This document shows, in pieces, positions 1-8,814 of a DNA stretch of 64,000 nucleotides; the first letter of the stretch is position 1, and every line of letters starts with the position of its first letter. The notes beneath the pieces were generated by a model. The model was not told the origin of the DNA. It did no database searches and saw nothing but the letters and a program-made list of their open reading frames with translations. The DNA lies in contig NZ_BNJG01000001.1 in NCBI RefSeq assembly GCF_016587375.1, positions 3,664,001 to 3,728,000 of the forward strand, in the 5' to 3' direction. Origin of the DNA: Ktedonobacter robiniae. GTDB lineage: Bacteria > Chloroflexota > Ktedonobacteria > Ktedonobacterales > Ktedonobacteraceae. Both the position numbers and the translations under genes were made by a program.

Positions 1-1764
1 GAACTCGTTCTCCATCTTATTGATGCGGTCCTGCGCGTTCAGGATCAGCGTCTCGTACTCTTTGAGATCGGGAGTGATATAGCGCTCGCTATTGGTGAGT
101 GTCTGGCGGCGAATATATTCAGTGGGCGCGCGATTCAGGTTGGCGTTGGTGATCTCGATAAAGTAGCCATAGGCTTTGTTGAAGCCGACGCGCAGATTTG
201 AGATACCCGTGCGTTTGCGCTCGCGCTGCTCCAGTTCGGTAATCCATTGTCGGCCATTCTGTGATGCCTCTTTGAGCTTGTCCAGTTCGGCGCTAAAACC
301 CGCACGGATGATGCCGCCTTCGTTGATGCTGACGGGTGGCTCTTCGATAATGGCCTTTTCAATGAGCTCGATGATATCATCATTCTCGGCGAGGCGATCA
401 ACCAGGCGTACAAGGGAGGGCGCGTTCTCGCTCGCGGTTTCATCGAGGCAGGTGCGAACCTCGGCGGCGGCGCGCAGGCCCGTCGCGAGGGCCACCAGGT
501 CGCGTGGGTTGGCGATACGCTGGCGAACGCGGTTGATCAGGCGCTCCAGATCGCCTGCGCGTTTGAGCGCCTCTCCCAGGCGCGCCTGGAGCAGGGTATC
601 GGTGAGGAGTTCGCTAATCGTCTGCTGGCGCAGTTGTAGGGTAGGAATATCCAGCAGGGGCTGTCCGATCCAGCGCCGCAGCAGGCGTCCTCCCATCGGG
701 GAACGCGTCTTATCCAGCACCCAGAGTAGCGAGCCTTTGACCGAGTTCAGGCGTCCCGTCTCAAAGAGTTCCAGGTTGCGGCGGGTGTAAGGATCGAGGG
801 TCATAAAGTTATTGGTCGAGTAGGTTTCCAGCGCGATCAGGTGTTGGAGCAAGCCCTTCTGAGTCTCCTGCACATAGGAGAGGACGGCGCCCGCGGCCCG
901 GACGGCCAGGGGCAGATGGGCGCAGCCAAAGCCTTCAAGCGAGGATACCTCAAACTGCTTGAGCAGGCGGTGACGGGCATCGTCTTCGGCGAAGTAGCGT
1001 GAGTCATAGGGGGTGACATGTCCGGCCAAACCTGAGAGCAGTTTGACGAGGGGCGCATAATCTTCTTCTTCATCCTCTTCTGCCTCCAGGTCGGGAATAT
1101 CCGCGTTGGCGTTCCCATTGCTCCCCAACTTTGTAACCTGCTTCTCGCTCATGACGGTGGCCAGCCAGCGCTTCTTGCGATTGCCCAGGCGGCTATAGTG
1201 GGCCTCGACCAGCACCTCGGCGGGACTGACGCGTGAGATTTCCTGTTGGATGGCTAGCTCAGGCTCAGGTGTGGCAAATTGTGTGACCGCGAACTCGCCC
1301 GTTGTAATGTCGATATACGCGATACCAATGGCACCTCGACCGGGGACGACCGCGGCCAGAAAATTATTGCGTTTCGCGGCCAGCATGGAGGGGTCGATGA
1401 CGGTGCCAGGCGTGACAATGCGGACCACTTCGCGTTCAACCAACCCCTTCGAGAGGGCGGGATCGCTCACCTGTTCGCAGATTGCCACGCGGTACCCCTT
1501 GCCAACGAGCCGGGCAATATAGCCGTCGGCTGCGTGATGAGGAATACCTGCCATGGGGGATTTCTGTCCACGCCCAAAGTCGCGCCGAGTCAGGGCGATC
1601 TCCAGTTCGCGGGCGACGATCTCGGCGTCATCATCAAACATTTCGTAGAAGTCGCCCATGCGGAAGAAAAGGATGGCGTCCGGATTTTGGCGTTTAATAT
1701 TCAGATATTGTGCGCGTACTGGACTCTGGCTGTTGGTCTCATTCGCGAACTCTTCAAATAACAC
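1..1764 (-). CDS. mutS: DNA mismatch repair ATPase MutS, N-terminal part (runs off window)
   Basis: MutS recognises mismatches and small loops and recruits MutL. The 588 codons here run from the start to the window edge, so the Walker ATPase domain is outside. The N-terminal mismatch-binding domain carries the diagnostic FYE motif (Phe39 and Glu41, in MGDFYEMF), followed by the connector (MAGIPHHAADGY). The core/lever part carries GFNKAYGYFIEIT near residue 530, the usual clamp motif. The start is a GTG at 1764, chosen because AGGAGG lies 10 nt upstream and homology begins immediately. The upstream neighbour is divergent. The family assignment is very secure; nothing unusual is seen apart from truncation by the window. 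Confidence 0.96.
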   Translation of the reverse strand, partial: MLFEEFANETNSQSPVRAQYLNIKRQNPDAILFFRMGDFYEMFDDDAEIVARELEIALTRRDFGRGQKSPMAGIPHHAADGYIARLVGKGYRVAICEQVSDPALSKGLVEREVVRIVTPGTVIDPSMLAAKRNNFLAAVVPGRGAIGIAYIDITTGEFAVTQFATPEPELAIQQEISRVSPAEVLVEAHYSRLGNRKKRWLATVMSEKQVTKLGSNGNANADIPDLEAEEDEEEDYAPLVKLLSGLAGHVTPYDSRYFAEDDARHRLLKQFEVSSLEGFGCAHLPLAVRAAGAVLSYVQETQKGLLQHLIALETYSTNNFMTLDPYTRRNLELFETGRLNSVKGSLLWVLDKTRSPMGGRLLRRWIGQPLLDIPTLQLRQQTISELLTDTLLQARLGEALKRAGDLERLINRVRQRIANPRDLVALATGLRAAAEVRTCLDETASENAPSLVRLVDRLAENDDIIELIEKAIIEEPPVSINEGGIIRAGFSAELDKLKEASQNGRQWITELEQRERKRTGISNLRVGFNKAYGYFIEITNANLNRAPTEYIRRQTLTNSERYITPDLKEYETLILNAQDRINKMENEF

Positions 1765-1990
1765 TTGCTTTTTCCCTCCTGTGATCACGTGTCTCAGTAT
1801 AATTCTATTCTGTGCATGCGTCAATTTGGTGGAAGAAGAGTAGGAAAGGCAGTGCTCTTACCCGAGGTGAGCTTGCGAGCCGAGGCAGGGGCGAAAGAGA
1901 AATTGGGAATTCCTGCTAATAATGGCTATACCACTTGTAACTCGCGCCAGTTGGATTATAATATTGATATATTTGATTAAGGAGGGCATC

Positions 1991-2392
1991 GTGTTCTACC
2001 TTGTACTAGTGATGATCGTGCTTGCGGGTGGTGTGATAACGCTCGTTGCGGTCCAGAACCTGAGTAATACAACGCAACTCGAGGTCTTGATCTGGCAAGC
2101 GCCAGCGCTGCCAGCAGGGCTTTTGATTCTGGGTGCGTTTATCCTCGGTGCGCTCTTGTTATACCTTTCGAGCGTGGGGTCTGCCATCTCTGATCGCAAG
2201 CAGATCCGAAAACTGAGCCAACGAGTCAAAGAGCTGGAACAGCAGCAAGCGCAGTCGCCTCAGCCTCCCCAGGCGCCCAGCGCGATGATGCCGCCCCAGG
2301 GACCTGCTGGCTCTGGTCCAACTCCTATACAGATGCAGCCGACCGCGCCAATAATGCAGATGCCGGGCATGTCTGGTCCATTAAAGAGCTAA
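1991..2392 (+). CDS. LapA/DUF1049-like small membrane protein
   Basis: The 133-residue product has two transmembrane segments (about residues 3-22 and 39-62) separated by a short extracytoplasmic stretch with VAVQNLSNTTQLEVLIW, the pattern of the LapA (DUF1049) family. It then has a charged coiled-coil stretch (RKLSQRVKELEQQQ) and a Pro/Met/Gln-rich tail. In proteobacteria LapA assists envelope assembly, but in this lineage its role is unknown. An upstream in-frame ATG exists at 1922. The GTG at 1991 is preferred because AAGGAGG lies at 1979-1985 and the family match starts there. It is divergent from mutS and convergent with the next gene. Confidence 0.8.
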   Translation: MFYLVLVMIVLAGGVITLVAVQNLSNTTQLEVLIWQAPALPAGLLILGAFILGALLLYLSSVGSAISDRKQIRKLSQRVKELEQQQAQSPQPPQAPSAMMPPQGPAGSGPTPIQMQPTAPIMQMPGMSGPLKS

Positions 2393-2424
2393 TATGTTGT
2401 GCCGGGGCCTGTCCCTGGCTGTGT

Positions 2425-3960
2425 TTACGTATTCCAGATCTGCCCGAGCACTTTCCGAACGAGGACTGGCAACCCCTTCTCGCTGGTCCCCGTAGCCTCT
2501 TCTTGGGGCTTTTCAGGCGCTGGATTTTTTTTATTTTTGCTATCTGTAGTATGCTCCTGTATGGCTTGCTTACCAGGCTCCTCGGCCATCCTGGCAGTCT
2601 CTCTAGTCCCTTCAGGTTCGCTGGGGTTTGTCATGGCTGTGGGCGCGTTATGTTGCATTTCTGTGCCAGTATTGGGCAGATGCCCGGGCTGTAGGGGGAT
2701 GGTTGGCTCATCTTCGATAGCAACCGGTGCTGGTGACTCAACTTCGCCCTGTACCTCTTCCTCTTCCTGTACCTCATCTTCTAGAGGCTTTCGTGGAGAC
2801 GCCTCAGCGCCTGGTTCGGCGCTGGCGACTTCCGGGGATGTGCTCTCCTGGTGCTTGCGACGTGGCACCAGTTCAATAGTGTCCTCTTCATCTAGCCCCG
2901 TCACCTCTTGCTCCTCTATGGCATATTCGTTGGGCGAAGGTATGTGCGTCTCAGGTGTCTCTGTAGGAACCTGCTCATTCTGGTCGGCGCTTTCGCCTGG
3001 CTCCGGTGTCATGGGACGCGTATCGATCTCGTCCAGGGCTAGCTCTAATTCTGGCTCATTTACCAGTGGCTCTTCCGCTGGCACTATGGCGTGCTCTGGA
3101 GTGGCATGTGGCAGCGTCTGCATGTCTTCAAGAGGGGCTGGTACCTCTTTCTCCAATGGGGGGAGTTCCTGGGTAGTGCGCCTGGTTGCCTGGATTTCTA
3201 CTATAGGAGACTCCACTGTAGGCTGTTCCTGTATTGGGGCAGAGGTGGTCTCTTCGCTCTCTACAGGCGATGTTGTCGTTTCGGTCATCTCTGCTTGTTC
3301 AGGCGCTGGAGCGATGCTCTCCTGGTGCGCCTGCTGCGGCTCTTCAAGACTGTCGTCATCGCTCATGAGCTTCTGTAAAAGCTCTTCCGCGGTAGGCACA
3401 ATCGCCAGGTCATTCTCCTCCTGGGCGACGGGCTGGAGAACCTGGGAGGACTGTAGATCCTGCGCAGCCTCTTCATCGTTCATGGAGTCGAGCCAGTCAT
3501 AGGCCCCTTCGAGGGCGTTCTCGCACCAGTGGGTGTAGTCACCGCGAATAAGGTCCAGCTTTTCACAGCGCTCTAAAAGTTGCGCGGTATGGTCGAGCCA
3601 GGTGTCACCTCGATCAAGCATCTGATCCAGAAGATGCAGATTCTCGACGCCACTGGCTTGCAGGCGCGCAAGGGTTGCCAGCGCGATGGGAGAGGGCTGG
3701 ATCGACTCAGTAAGCGATGCATTATCCGCGATCTGTTGCTGGAGCCAGGCGATTTCCTGCTGCACCAGGGCCTGGCGCTGTTGGAGCGTCCAGAGCTGGT
3801 AGGAGTGCGTAAATTGCTCAACCTGCGCGGGATCCAGGCGCGCGAAGAGCGTCACCAGGGCCTCAGGCAGGGCTACTGGCTTGCCGATATGTTCCATTTC
3901 GGCGTGTGTGTGCTCACGCTTCTCCTGGCTGGCAGCCAGCCTGCTATCGGGTTTATTCAT
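2425..3960 (-). CDS. hypothetical acidic Pro/Glu/Thr-rich protein
   Basis: I do not recognise this 511-residue protein. Residues 1-190 are alpha-helical and look folded (Gln/Leu-rich, with an ARLDPAQVEQFTHSYQLW segment). Residues from about 200 to 490 are low-complexity, acidic, rich in Glu, Pro, Thr and Ser, and probably disordered. The last 25 residues turn basic and hydrophobic (LPVLVRKVLGQIW). No signal peptide or membrane segment is evident. The start at 3960 is chosen for the GGAGGCTGGAAGGGT leader in front of ATG. It overlaps the restored end of the upstream coiled-coil gene by 8 nt, so the two are probably translationally coupled and may act together. Confidence 0.7.
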   Translation of the reverse strand: MNKPDSRLAASQEKREHTHAEMEHIGKPVALPEALVTLFARLDPAQVEQFTHSYQLWTLQQRQALVQQEIAWLQQQIADNASLTESIQPSPIALATLARLQASGVENLHLLDQMLDRGDTWLDHTAQLLERCEKLDLIRGDYTHWCENALEGAYDWLDSMNDEEAAQDLQSSQVLQPVAQEENDLAIVPTAEELLQKLMSDDDSLEEPQQAHQESIAPAPEQAEMTETTTSPVESEETTSAPIQEQPTVESPIVEIQATRRTTQELPPLEKEVPAPLEDMQTLPHATPEHAIVPAEEPLVNEPELELALDEIDTRPMTPEPGESADQNEQVPTETPETHIPSPNEYAIEEQEVTGLDEEDTIELVPRRKHQESTSPEVASAEPGAEASPRKPLEDEVQEEEEVQGEVESPAPVAIEDEPTIPLQPGHLPNTGTEMQHNAPTAMTNPSEPEGTRETARMAEEPGKQAIQEHTTDSKNKKNPAPEKPQEEATGTSEKGLPVLVRKVLGQIWNT

Positions 3961-4620
3961 ACCCTTCCAGCCTCCTCTCCTGACCAGGTTTTGATGAGGT
4001 ATCACGGCGCCAGCGCTTCGCCCAGCGCTGAATGGACTGGTTGACCCGATCTGCCTGCTGATCGACCAGGAGTTCATCAGACTCTTCAGCGGGCACTGTG
4101 GAGTTGAGTTCTGGCTGGTTCTGGCTAGCTTCTTCTACGGGTGTGCCAAAGATCGCCGATGCTTTGGAGGCGTCAGGGCGCTGACTGGGGGTCGCTGTTT
4201 TCTCCGGCGTTGCAGGAGGAGGAACTGTGGATATGGGACCGTCCCAGATGGCGACTGAGGGAGCATCAGGGGCACGTTGAAGTGGTTGCCTGGCGGCGGG
4301 GCCTCTTCAGTCCTGGCCTCGGACCTGGCGCTGACCTGCTCACTGGCTGTTACCGCGTGTGCTTCTTCTGTCCTGGGTGCATGGGGAACCGTCTCACCCT
4401 GTTGCTCGATCACAGCAAGCGCTTGCTCGCGCTGATGCTCGGACAAGAGCGCTTTCACCAGCGGATTCGTGTAAATTGGCTCATGATGCTCTGCCAGCGC
4501 TTGCTCAAGCGCGTGTGCCTGCTCTTCGAGTTGCTGCAAGACTTGCTCTTGCTGTTTTAATTGCGCCTGCAACTGCTGATTCACTTCTCTATAGTAAAGC
4601 CATTGCCGGTATTGCCCCAT
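3953..4620 (-). CDS. coiled-coil protein interrupted by an apparent one-base frameshift
   Basis: This is an unrecognised gene of about 222 residues if repaired. The first part (from MGQYRQWLYYREVNQQ) is a Gln/Glu/Leu coiled coil to about residue 45, followed by a Glu/Ala/Pro linker. Read straight through, the frame ends at 4135 with an atypical Leu/Arg/Pro-rich tail. The -1 frame is open from 4306 onward and gives a composition matching the linker (SVAIWDGPISTVPPPATPEK), then an acidic segment and a basic end (VNQSIQRWAKRWRRD). It stops at 3953, overlapping the ATG of the next gene. A single missing base between about 4306 and 4255 explains both. No clear slippery heptamer is visible. Confidence 0.6.
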
Positions 4621-4740
4621 AAAACGTGTGCCCCACAGAGAAAATATGGATGTGTTTATTGTGTGATGGAGACGCTTCTCTCCACAATGGCAGTATAGCA
4701 CCAGGGGAAACGAGAAACAAGCAGCGTGTATGTGTAAACA

Positions 4741-4813
4741 CATTGAGGCTCGTAGTGGGTGGTCCTGGTTGACTATGTCAGTCAACCAGGACCACCCACT
4801 ACGAGCCTCAATG
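4741..4813. repeat. perfect 33-bp inverted repeat (3' of ftsW)
   Basis: The arms 4741-4773 and 4781-4813 are exact reverse complements around a 7-nt loop (TATGTCA). It begins 26 nt beyond the ftsW stop and precedes the next minus-strand gene. It has no U-tract of the classical kind. It is one of the long palindromes found at gene ends across this window, and probably acts as a transcription terminator or 3'-end protector. Confidence 0.85.
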
Positions 4814-4839
4814 CAATCTGCGCACGAGATTTAGTAGGG

Positions 4840-6252
4840 TTAGATTCCTCCGTCGCGTTGAAGTGCGGTGTTATGCGAGATGCGCAGGAGGATACCAATA
4901 ATGATGTAGTTTGCCAGTACCGAGCTACCTCCCTGGCTTAAGAAGGGAAGTGGAATACCGGTCAGGGGCATGAGTTTTAAGTTGCCGGCGATAATGACCA
5001 GGGTCTGGACCGCAAAAATGGTTGTCAGGCCGGCTGCCAGAAGTTGCGAGAACGTATCGGTGGCCTGCGTGGCGATGCGATACCCACGATGAATGACCAG
5101 GAGGTAGATGCCTAGAATGGCAAAGAGGCCCATCAGGCCAATCTCTTCTCCCAGCCCTGAAAACATCAGGTCGGATTCGACGACGGGAATAAAGCCGCCT
5201 GGATGCCCCATGCCAATCCCCGCGCCAAAGAGTCCGCCACTACTGAGGCCAATCAGGCCCTGCAAGATCTGATACCCCGCATTGTCGGCGAAGGTGTTGT
5301 CTTTCGTAGTCCAGTGCTGCCAATTAACGACGTCGAAGCTCACAACGGCGAAGCGATTGCGGACATAGCTGAGGAGCATATAGCCGACAAAGCCAAGCAC
5401 GATAAAGGCGCCAAAGGCTGAGAGTACATAGGTCAGGCGTCCACTGGCGAGATAGACTAGCGAGAGGAAGGTGCTGTAGATCAGCAGGGCCAATCCCAGG
5501 TCACTCGCGATCAAGAAGATGAGCAGGGCCAAGCCTAGCATCGTTAGCAGGGGTCCAAGCTGGCGTAGCGGAGGTAGGCGTAGCTTGCCCAGGCGGAGGT
5601 AGCCCTGCGCCAGGATATCGCGGTTATCATTGAGGTAGGCGGCGAAGAAGATCACCAGAGCGATCTTGAGTAGCTCGGAGGGCTGCAAGCCAGTGCCACC
5701 GACACCCAGCGTATCACGCGTGGGGCCGCCACCATGGCTGCGGATACCGTTGATTAAGGCGGGAAGCGCCAGGATAAAGCTAATTACGGCCCAGGTATAT
5801 TTATAGCGTCCTAGCCAGGTGACATCGCGGAGCACGGCCAGCACGATACAACAGAGGCCCATACCAAGAATTACCCAGAGCAACTGGTGTGAACCCAGCG
5901 TCTCAATAGGGGTAGGTAAATCGGGTCCGATGCGTGTGGCAAAGAGCACACCGATACCGCTGAGGAGACCGACGAGAGGGAGTAAAACCTGGTCGGCTTT
6001 GCGGAAGAAGATATTGAGCACGGCGTGCACGCCCAGCAGGGCCGCGATCAAGCCCAGAACTGGAATCAACCCCTGAAGCGGGGGGAGTGTTTTGGTGCTA
6101 AAGGGAGCATTGGCATCAAGCGCGGCCTGTTTAACCGAGTTGGCCAGAAGTAGCTGAGTCATGACCAGGATAATGATCAAGCTGGGAATGATCAGCAGGC
6201 CTAACTCGCGCCAACGGTAGCGTGACAATGTCCCGGGTGCTTGGCTTGCCAT
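4840..6252 (-). CDS. ftsW: SEDS-family peptidoglycan polymerase FtsW/RodA
   Basis: This 470-residue integral membrane protein belongs to the SEDS glycosyltransferase family, which polymerises lipid II with a partner class B PBP. It shows at least ten hydrophobic segments and the family motifs LQPSELLKIAL, SDLGLALLIY, GAGIGMG, then ESDLMFSGLGEEIGLMG and LPLTGIPLPFLSQGGSS near the C-terminus. The Asp of the ESD motif fits the catalytic aspartate described for RodA. FtsW and RodA cannot be told apart reliably by eye; the FHA genes just upstream (gap 54 nt) match the actinobacterial fhaA-fhaB-ftsW/rodA order. The PBP and Ser/Thr kinase that usually follow are not in this window. Confidence 0.9.
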   Translation of the reverse strand: MASQAPGTLSRYRWRELGLLIIPSLIIILVMTQLLLANSVKQAALDANAPFSTKTLPPLQGLIPVLGLIAALLGVHAVLNIFFRKADQVLLPLVGLLSGIGVLFATRIGPDLPTPIETLGSHQLLWVILGMGLCCIVLAVLRDVTWLGRYKYTWAVISFILALPALINGIRSHGGGPTRDTLGVGGTGLQPSELLKIALVIFFAAYLNDNRDILAQGYLRLGKLRLPPLRQLGPLLTMLGLALLIFLIASDLGLALLIYSTFLSLVYLASGRLTYVLSAFGAFIVLGFVGYMLLSYVRNRFAVVSFDVVNWQHWTTKDNTFADNAGYQILQGLIGLSSGGLFGAGIGMGHPGGFIPVVESDLMFSGLGEEIGLMGLFAILGIYLLVIHRGYRIATQATDTFSQLLAAGLTTIFAVQTLVIIAGNLKLMPLTGIPLPFLSQGGSSVLANYIIIGILLRISHNTALQRDGGI

Positions 6253-6306
6253 CCTCGATTAACACCTCTCTATCTTGTAAGCATTTACAGTCGTACGGCT
6301 CGTTGA

Positions 6307-6771
6307 TTACTGGGTGAGTTTGAATTGAATATAACCAACGCTCACAATATCGCCCGGGCGGGCTGGAAGAGCTTCGCGGGCAGGTTGGCTATTGACGTAG
6401 GTGCCATTGGAGCTACCAGCGTCCTGGACGTACCAGGAGCCGTTACGGAACCAGACGCGGCTATGTTCCGCAGAAACAACCGGATCCGAGATCTGAATGG
6501 TATTAGTTGGGCCACGACCAATCGTGGTCTGTGGCTCCAGGGCAAAGCGCGTGCCTGGCATCAGGTTGCTAGGACCGCTATTGACGACCACAAGATGCCC
6601 AATGGTTTTGGCGCGAGCGCCGCCGCCATCTTCACCTGTGGCTGATTTGCGCAGGTCGCGTGTAATGGCCAGGACAACCTGCATCAAGAAGAGATACAGC
6701 AGGATGACCAGGAGAATACGTAAGATGAATAAGAACGAATCAATTTGTAATGGCATGGGGCCGAGGCTCAC
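6307..6771 (-). CDS. fhaB: membrane-anchored FHA-domain protein (FhaB-like)
   Basis: The protein has 154 residues: a single N-terminal transmembrane helix (about 10-35), a short linker, then an FHA phosphothreonine-binding domain from about 78 to 152. The FHA signatures are TTIGRGPTNTIQI, SAEHSRVW and DAGSSNGTYVNSQ. It resembles FhaB/FipA, which links Ser/Thr-kinase signalling to septal wall synthesis. The GTG start at 6771 overlaps the fhaA stop (GTGA, 4 nt). An in-frame ATG at 6756 is an alternative with a better-spaced AAGG. It lies in a ribF-fhaA-fhaB-ftsW transcription unit. Confidence 0.85.
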   Translation of the reverse strand: MSLGPMPLQIDSFLFILRILLVILLYLFLMQVVLAITRDLRKSATGEDGGGARAKTIGHLVVVNSGPSNLMPGTRFALEPQTTIGRGPTNTIQISDPVVSAEHSRVWFRNGSWYVQDAGSSNGTYVNSQPAREALPARPGDIVSVGYIQFKLTQ

Positions 6772-7640
6772 CTTCTCTCAAAGTAAAAGTCGTAGCTACC
6801 AATGGTAAAGTAATCACCATTGCGCAGCATATGTTGCCGCATATGCGGGGTCCCATTAATAGTAATGCCATTGGTACTGCCGAGATCAAAGATCGAAAAA
6901 TGGCCATTCTGGAACTTGATCTGGGCATGATAGCGCGAGACGCGTTTATCTTCGACAATAATATCGTTACTTAGCTGGCGACCAATGTTGACGATTGGCT
7001 TTTCGATGCGGTAGATCTGCTGATTGGCCTGCGGTAGCCGGATTGTGAGCCAGGCCTGTGGCATAGGTGGCTGGGCTACCTGTGGCGCGGGCGATGCGGA
7101 AGGCTGCTGAGGAAAATTTGGATTACTTCCCGAGGCGGGTGGGTTGGATGGCGCGGACGAAATGCCGGGCAACTGCTGCCCCTGGGGAAGAGCGGCACGG
7201 ATTTGCGCGAGTTGTTCCGCGCTCAGAGCCTGGGTAGCCATTGCGCCACCGGCCTGTCCATCAGCAGTCTCGGTCTCGATGCGTACATCGCTGACGCCCA
7301 GGTCGCTTGCGGCATGTAGGCGAATCACTGGCATGGTACGCAAAGTATAGCGGCGATGACGTGCAAACTCCACCAGGTGGTTCTGCCAATCGCGGACCAG
7401 CATTGCCTGGGTGGGTGTAAACTGTTGATGATCTTTGATGCTCAGGTAGATGTCATAGACGTTGGGCGCAAGGCGTCGCCCCTCGCCCTGAAGGAGGGTA
7501 TTGTCTTCCATCGCTCGCTCAAGATGGCGCTGTAACTCTACCGGCTCGAGGCGAGACGGAAAGAGGCGAGCGAACGGGCGCTCAATCATGCGCTGCATGA
7601 ACGATTCAAATTTATTTAGCGGGTTCTGGCGAGCTTTCAA
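6768..7640 (-). CDS. fhaA: DUF3662 and FHA domain protein (FhaA-like)
   Basis: This 290-residue soluble protein starts with a DUF3662 domain (residues 1 to about 115, including FARLFPSRLEPVELQRHLERAM). A Pro/Gln/Ser linker follows, then a C-terminal FHA domain (about 205-288: IVNIGRQLSNDIIV, VSRYHAQI, DLGSTNGITING). In mycobacteria FhaA binds phosphorylated MviN and regulates peptidoglycan precursor export. The start is a TTG at 7640, supported by AGGAG 9 nt upstream, and it overlaps the ribF stop by 4 nt (TTGA). The FhaB start overlaps its stop. This strict coupling suggests co-translation. Confidence 0.88.
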   Translation of the reverse strand: MKARQNPLNKFESFMQRMIERPFARLFPSRLEPVELQRHLERAMEDNTLLQGEGRRLAPNVYDIYLSIKDHQQFTPTQAMLVRDWQNHLVEFARHRRYTLRTMPVIRLHAASDLGVSDVRIETETADGQAGGAMATQALSAEQLAQIRAALPQGQQLPGISSAPSNPPASGSNPNFPQQPSASPAPQVAQPPMPQAWLTIRLPQANQQIYRIEKPIVNIGRQLSNDIIVEDKRVSRYHAQIKFQNGHFSIFDLGSTNGITINGTPHMRQHMLRNGDYFTIGSYDFYFERR

Positions 7641-8602
7641 TTGCTCACACTCCTGAGAGCTAAAATGTGTCGCGCTTGCTGGCTATCAGCTTCAATCTGT
7701 GCCTTTAAGGCTTCTATTCCGGGAAAGCGCTGCTCACCACGCAAGCGGGCAATAAATTCTATCACAATATAGGCGTCGTATAAATCAAGCTTAGCATCGA
7801 GTAGATGCGCTTCAACAAGACGCTCTTTACCATTAAACGTTGGACGAATGCCAATATTGACTACACCGTTATAAACGGGGGAAATTGCCTGCCCGTCACT
7901 TTCTGGGCTTTCTTGCTTGGATATAAACACACGCGCTGCGTAGACTCCATTGGCGGGCAAGAGTTTATGGGGATCAGGACGGACGTTTGCTGTCGGGAAA
8001 CCAAGGACGCGCCCACGCTGATCGCCATGAATGACGATGCCGCCCACCTGTACCGGGTGCCCGAGGAGCCGGTTGGCCTCCTCGACCTGGCCCTCGCTTA
8101 CTAGCGTACGAATGCGTGTGCTACTAATGCGCTCCTGTCCTGCCTCTTCCAGGGAGACCGACTGAACCTCAATGCCATGGCGTTGCCCATAGCCTTGCAG
8201 GAAAGCGACGTTTCCTGTCCGATTATGCCCGAGGCTAAAGTTGGAGCCGACGACCATGCCACGAATCTGAAAGCGCTGGCAGAGCTGATCCATAAAGTCT
8301 TCCGCACTCAAGGCCGCCACCTCAGGGGTAAAATTGATAACGATAGTATCCTGAATATATCCGGTCTGGTGCGCGATTTGCAGTTTTTCTTCCAGAGTCG
8401 TCAAGTATTGGACATAAATATCTGGCCGCAGGACCATAAGGACATGTGGCGTAAAGGTCACGAGCACTGGTTTGCTGTGAAGCTGTCCGGCGAGCGAATG
8501 CAGCCTCTGCAACAGGTGCTGGTGTCCACGATGTATGCCATCAAAGTTGCCGATGGTCACGACAATCGGCTCTGAATTAGTGAGTGTTGTTGTGTAGTTC
8601 AT
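7637..8602 (-). CDS. ribF: bifunctional riboflavin kinase/FAD synthetase
   Basis: RibF phosphorylates riboflavin to FMN and adenylates FMN to FAD. The N-terminal nucleotidyltransferase half has GNFDGIHRGH (about residues 18-27) and ISSTRIR near 160. The C-terminal flavokinase half has GRVLGFPTAN and the YNGVVNIGIRPTFNG segment. The length of 321 residues is normal. The ATG at 8602 lacks a clear Shine-Dalgarno site, and 212 nt separate it from truB. A possible -10 (TATACT on the minus strand, 8671-8676) could drive it. The downstream fhaA overlaps the stop codon. Confidence 0.95.
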   Translation of the reverse strand: MNYTTTLTNSEPIVVTIGNFDGIHRGHQHLLQRLHSLAGQLHSKPVLVTFTPHVLMVLRPDIYVQYLTTLEEKLQIAHQTGYIQDTIVINFTPEVAALSAEDFMDQLCQRFQIRGMVVGSNFSLGHNRTGNVAFLQGYGQRHGIEVQSVSLEEAGQERISSTRIRTLVSEGQVEEANRLLGHPVQVGGIVIHGDQRGRVLGFPTANVRPDPHKLLPANGVYAARVFISKQESPESDGQAISPVYNGVVNIGIRPTFNGKERLVEAHLLDAKLDLYDAYIVIEFIARLRGEQRFPGIEALKAQIEADSQQARHILALRSVSN

Positions 8603-8719
8603 AGATGTATGTGTGTATGTGAGAGTATTTCTGAGAATTGCGTATAGGCATGCATCTGCCTTTGATGCATAGTATAACTATAGTACCACAGCCCATTTTT
8701 ATCAGCAATAATATTAGCC

Positions 8720-8752
8720 ATTGCGCCTACATTGTGTCTACGTTGTGCCTAC
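8720..8752. repeat. three tandem 11-bp imperfect direct repeats
   Basis: The units ATTGCGCCTAC, ATTGTGTCTAC and GTTGTGCCTAC follow each other without gaps between truB and ribF. The 11-bp period is close to one helical turn, as for a protein-binding array, but no binding protein can be named. Confidence 0.5.
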
Positions 8753-8793
8753 GAAAAATACACTCCTTACGAGGCTGAGCGCCTTTTTCGTAG
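8749..8793 (-). terminator. possible terminator after truB
   Basis: A 10-bp inverted repeat (CTACGAAAAA / TTTTTCGTAG) lies 22 nt beyond the truB stop, with an inner GC-rich segment and U-rich distal arm on the minus strand. The loop is long, so this is tentative. Confidence 0.35.
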
Positions 8794-8814
8794 TCCCCTG
8801 GTAGTTACAAGGAC

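Noticed and set aside
2399..3502. long Ser/Cys/Gly-rich open frame on the + strand
   Set aside because: It is antisense to the acidic Pro/Glu/Thr-rich gene; its composition is the complement of Glu/Thr codons and it has no ribosome-binding site.
4255..4306. programmed -1 frameshifting as the explanation for the broken coiled-coil gene
   Set aside because: No X-XXY-YYZ heptamer in the zero frame and no downstream pseudoknot are visible; a lost base or sequencing error is simpler.
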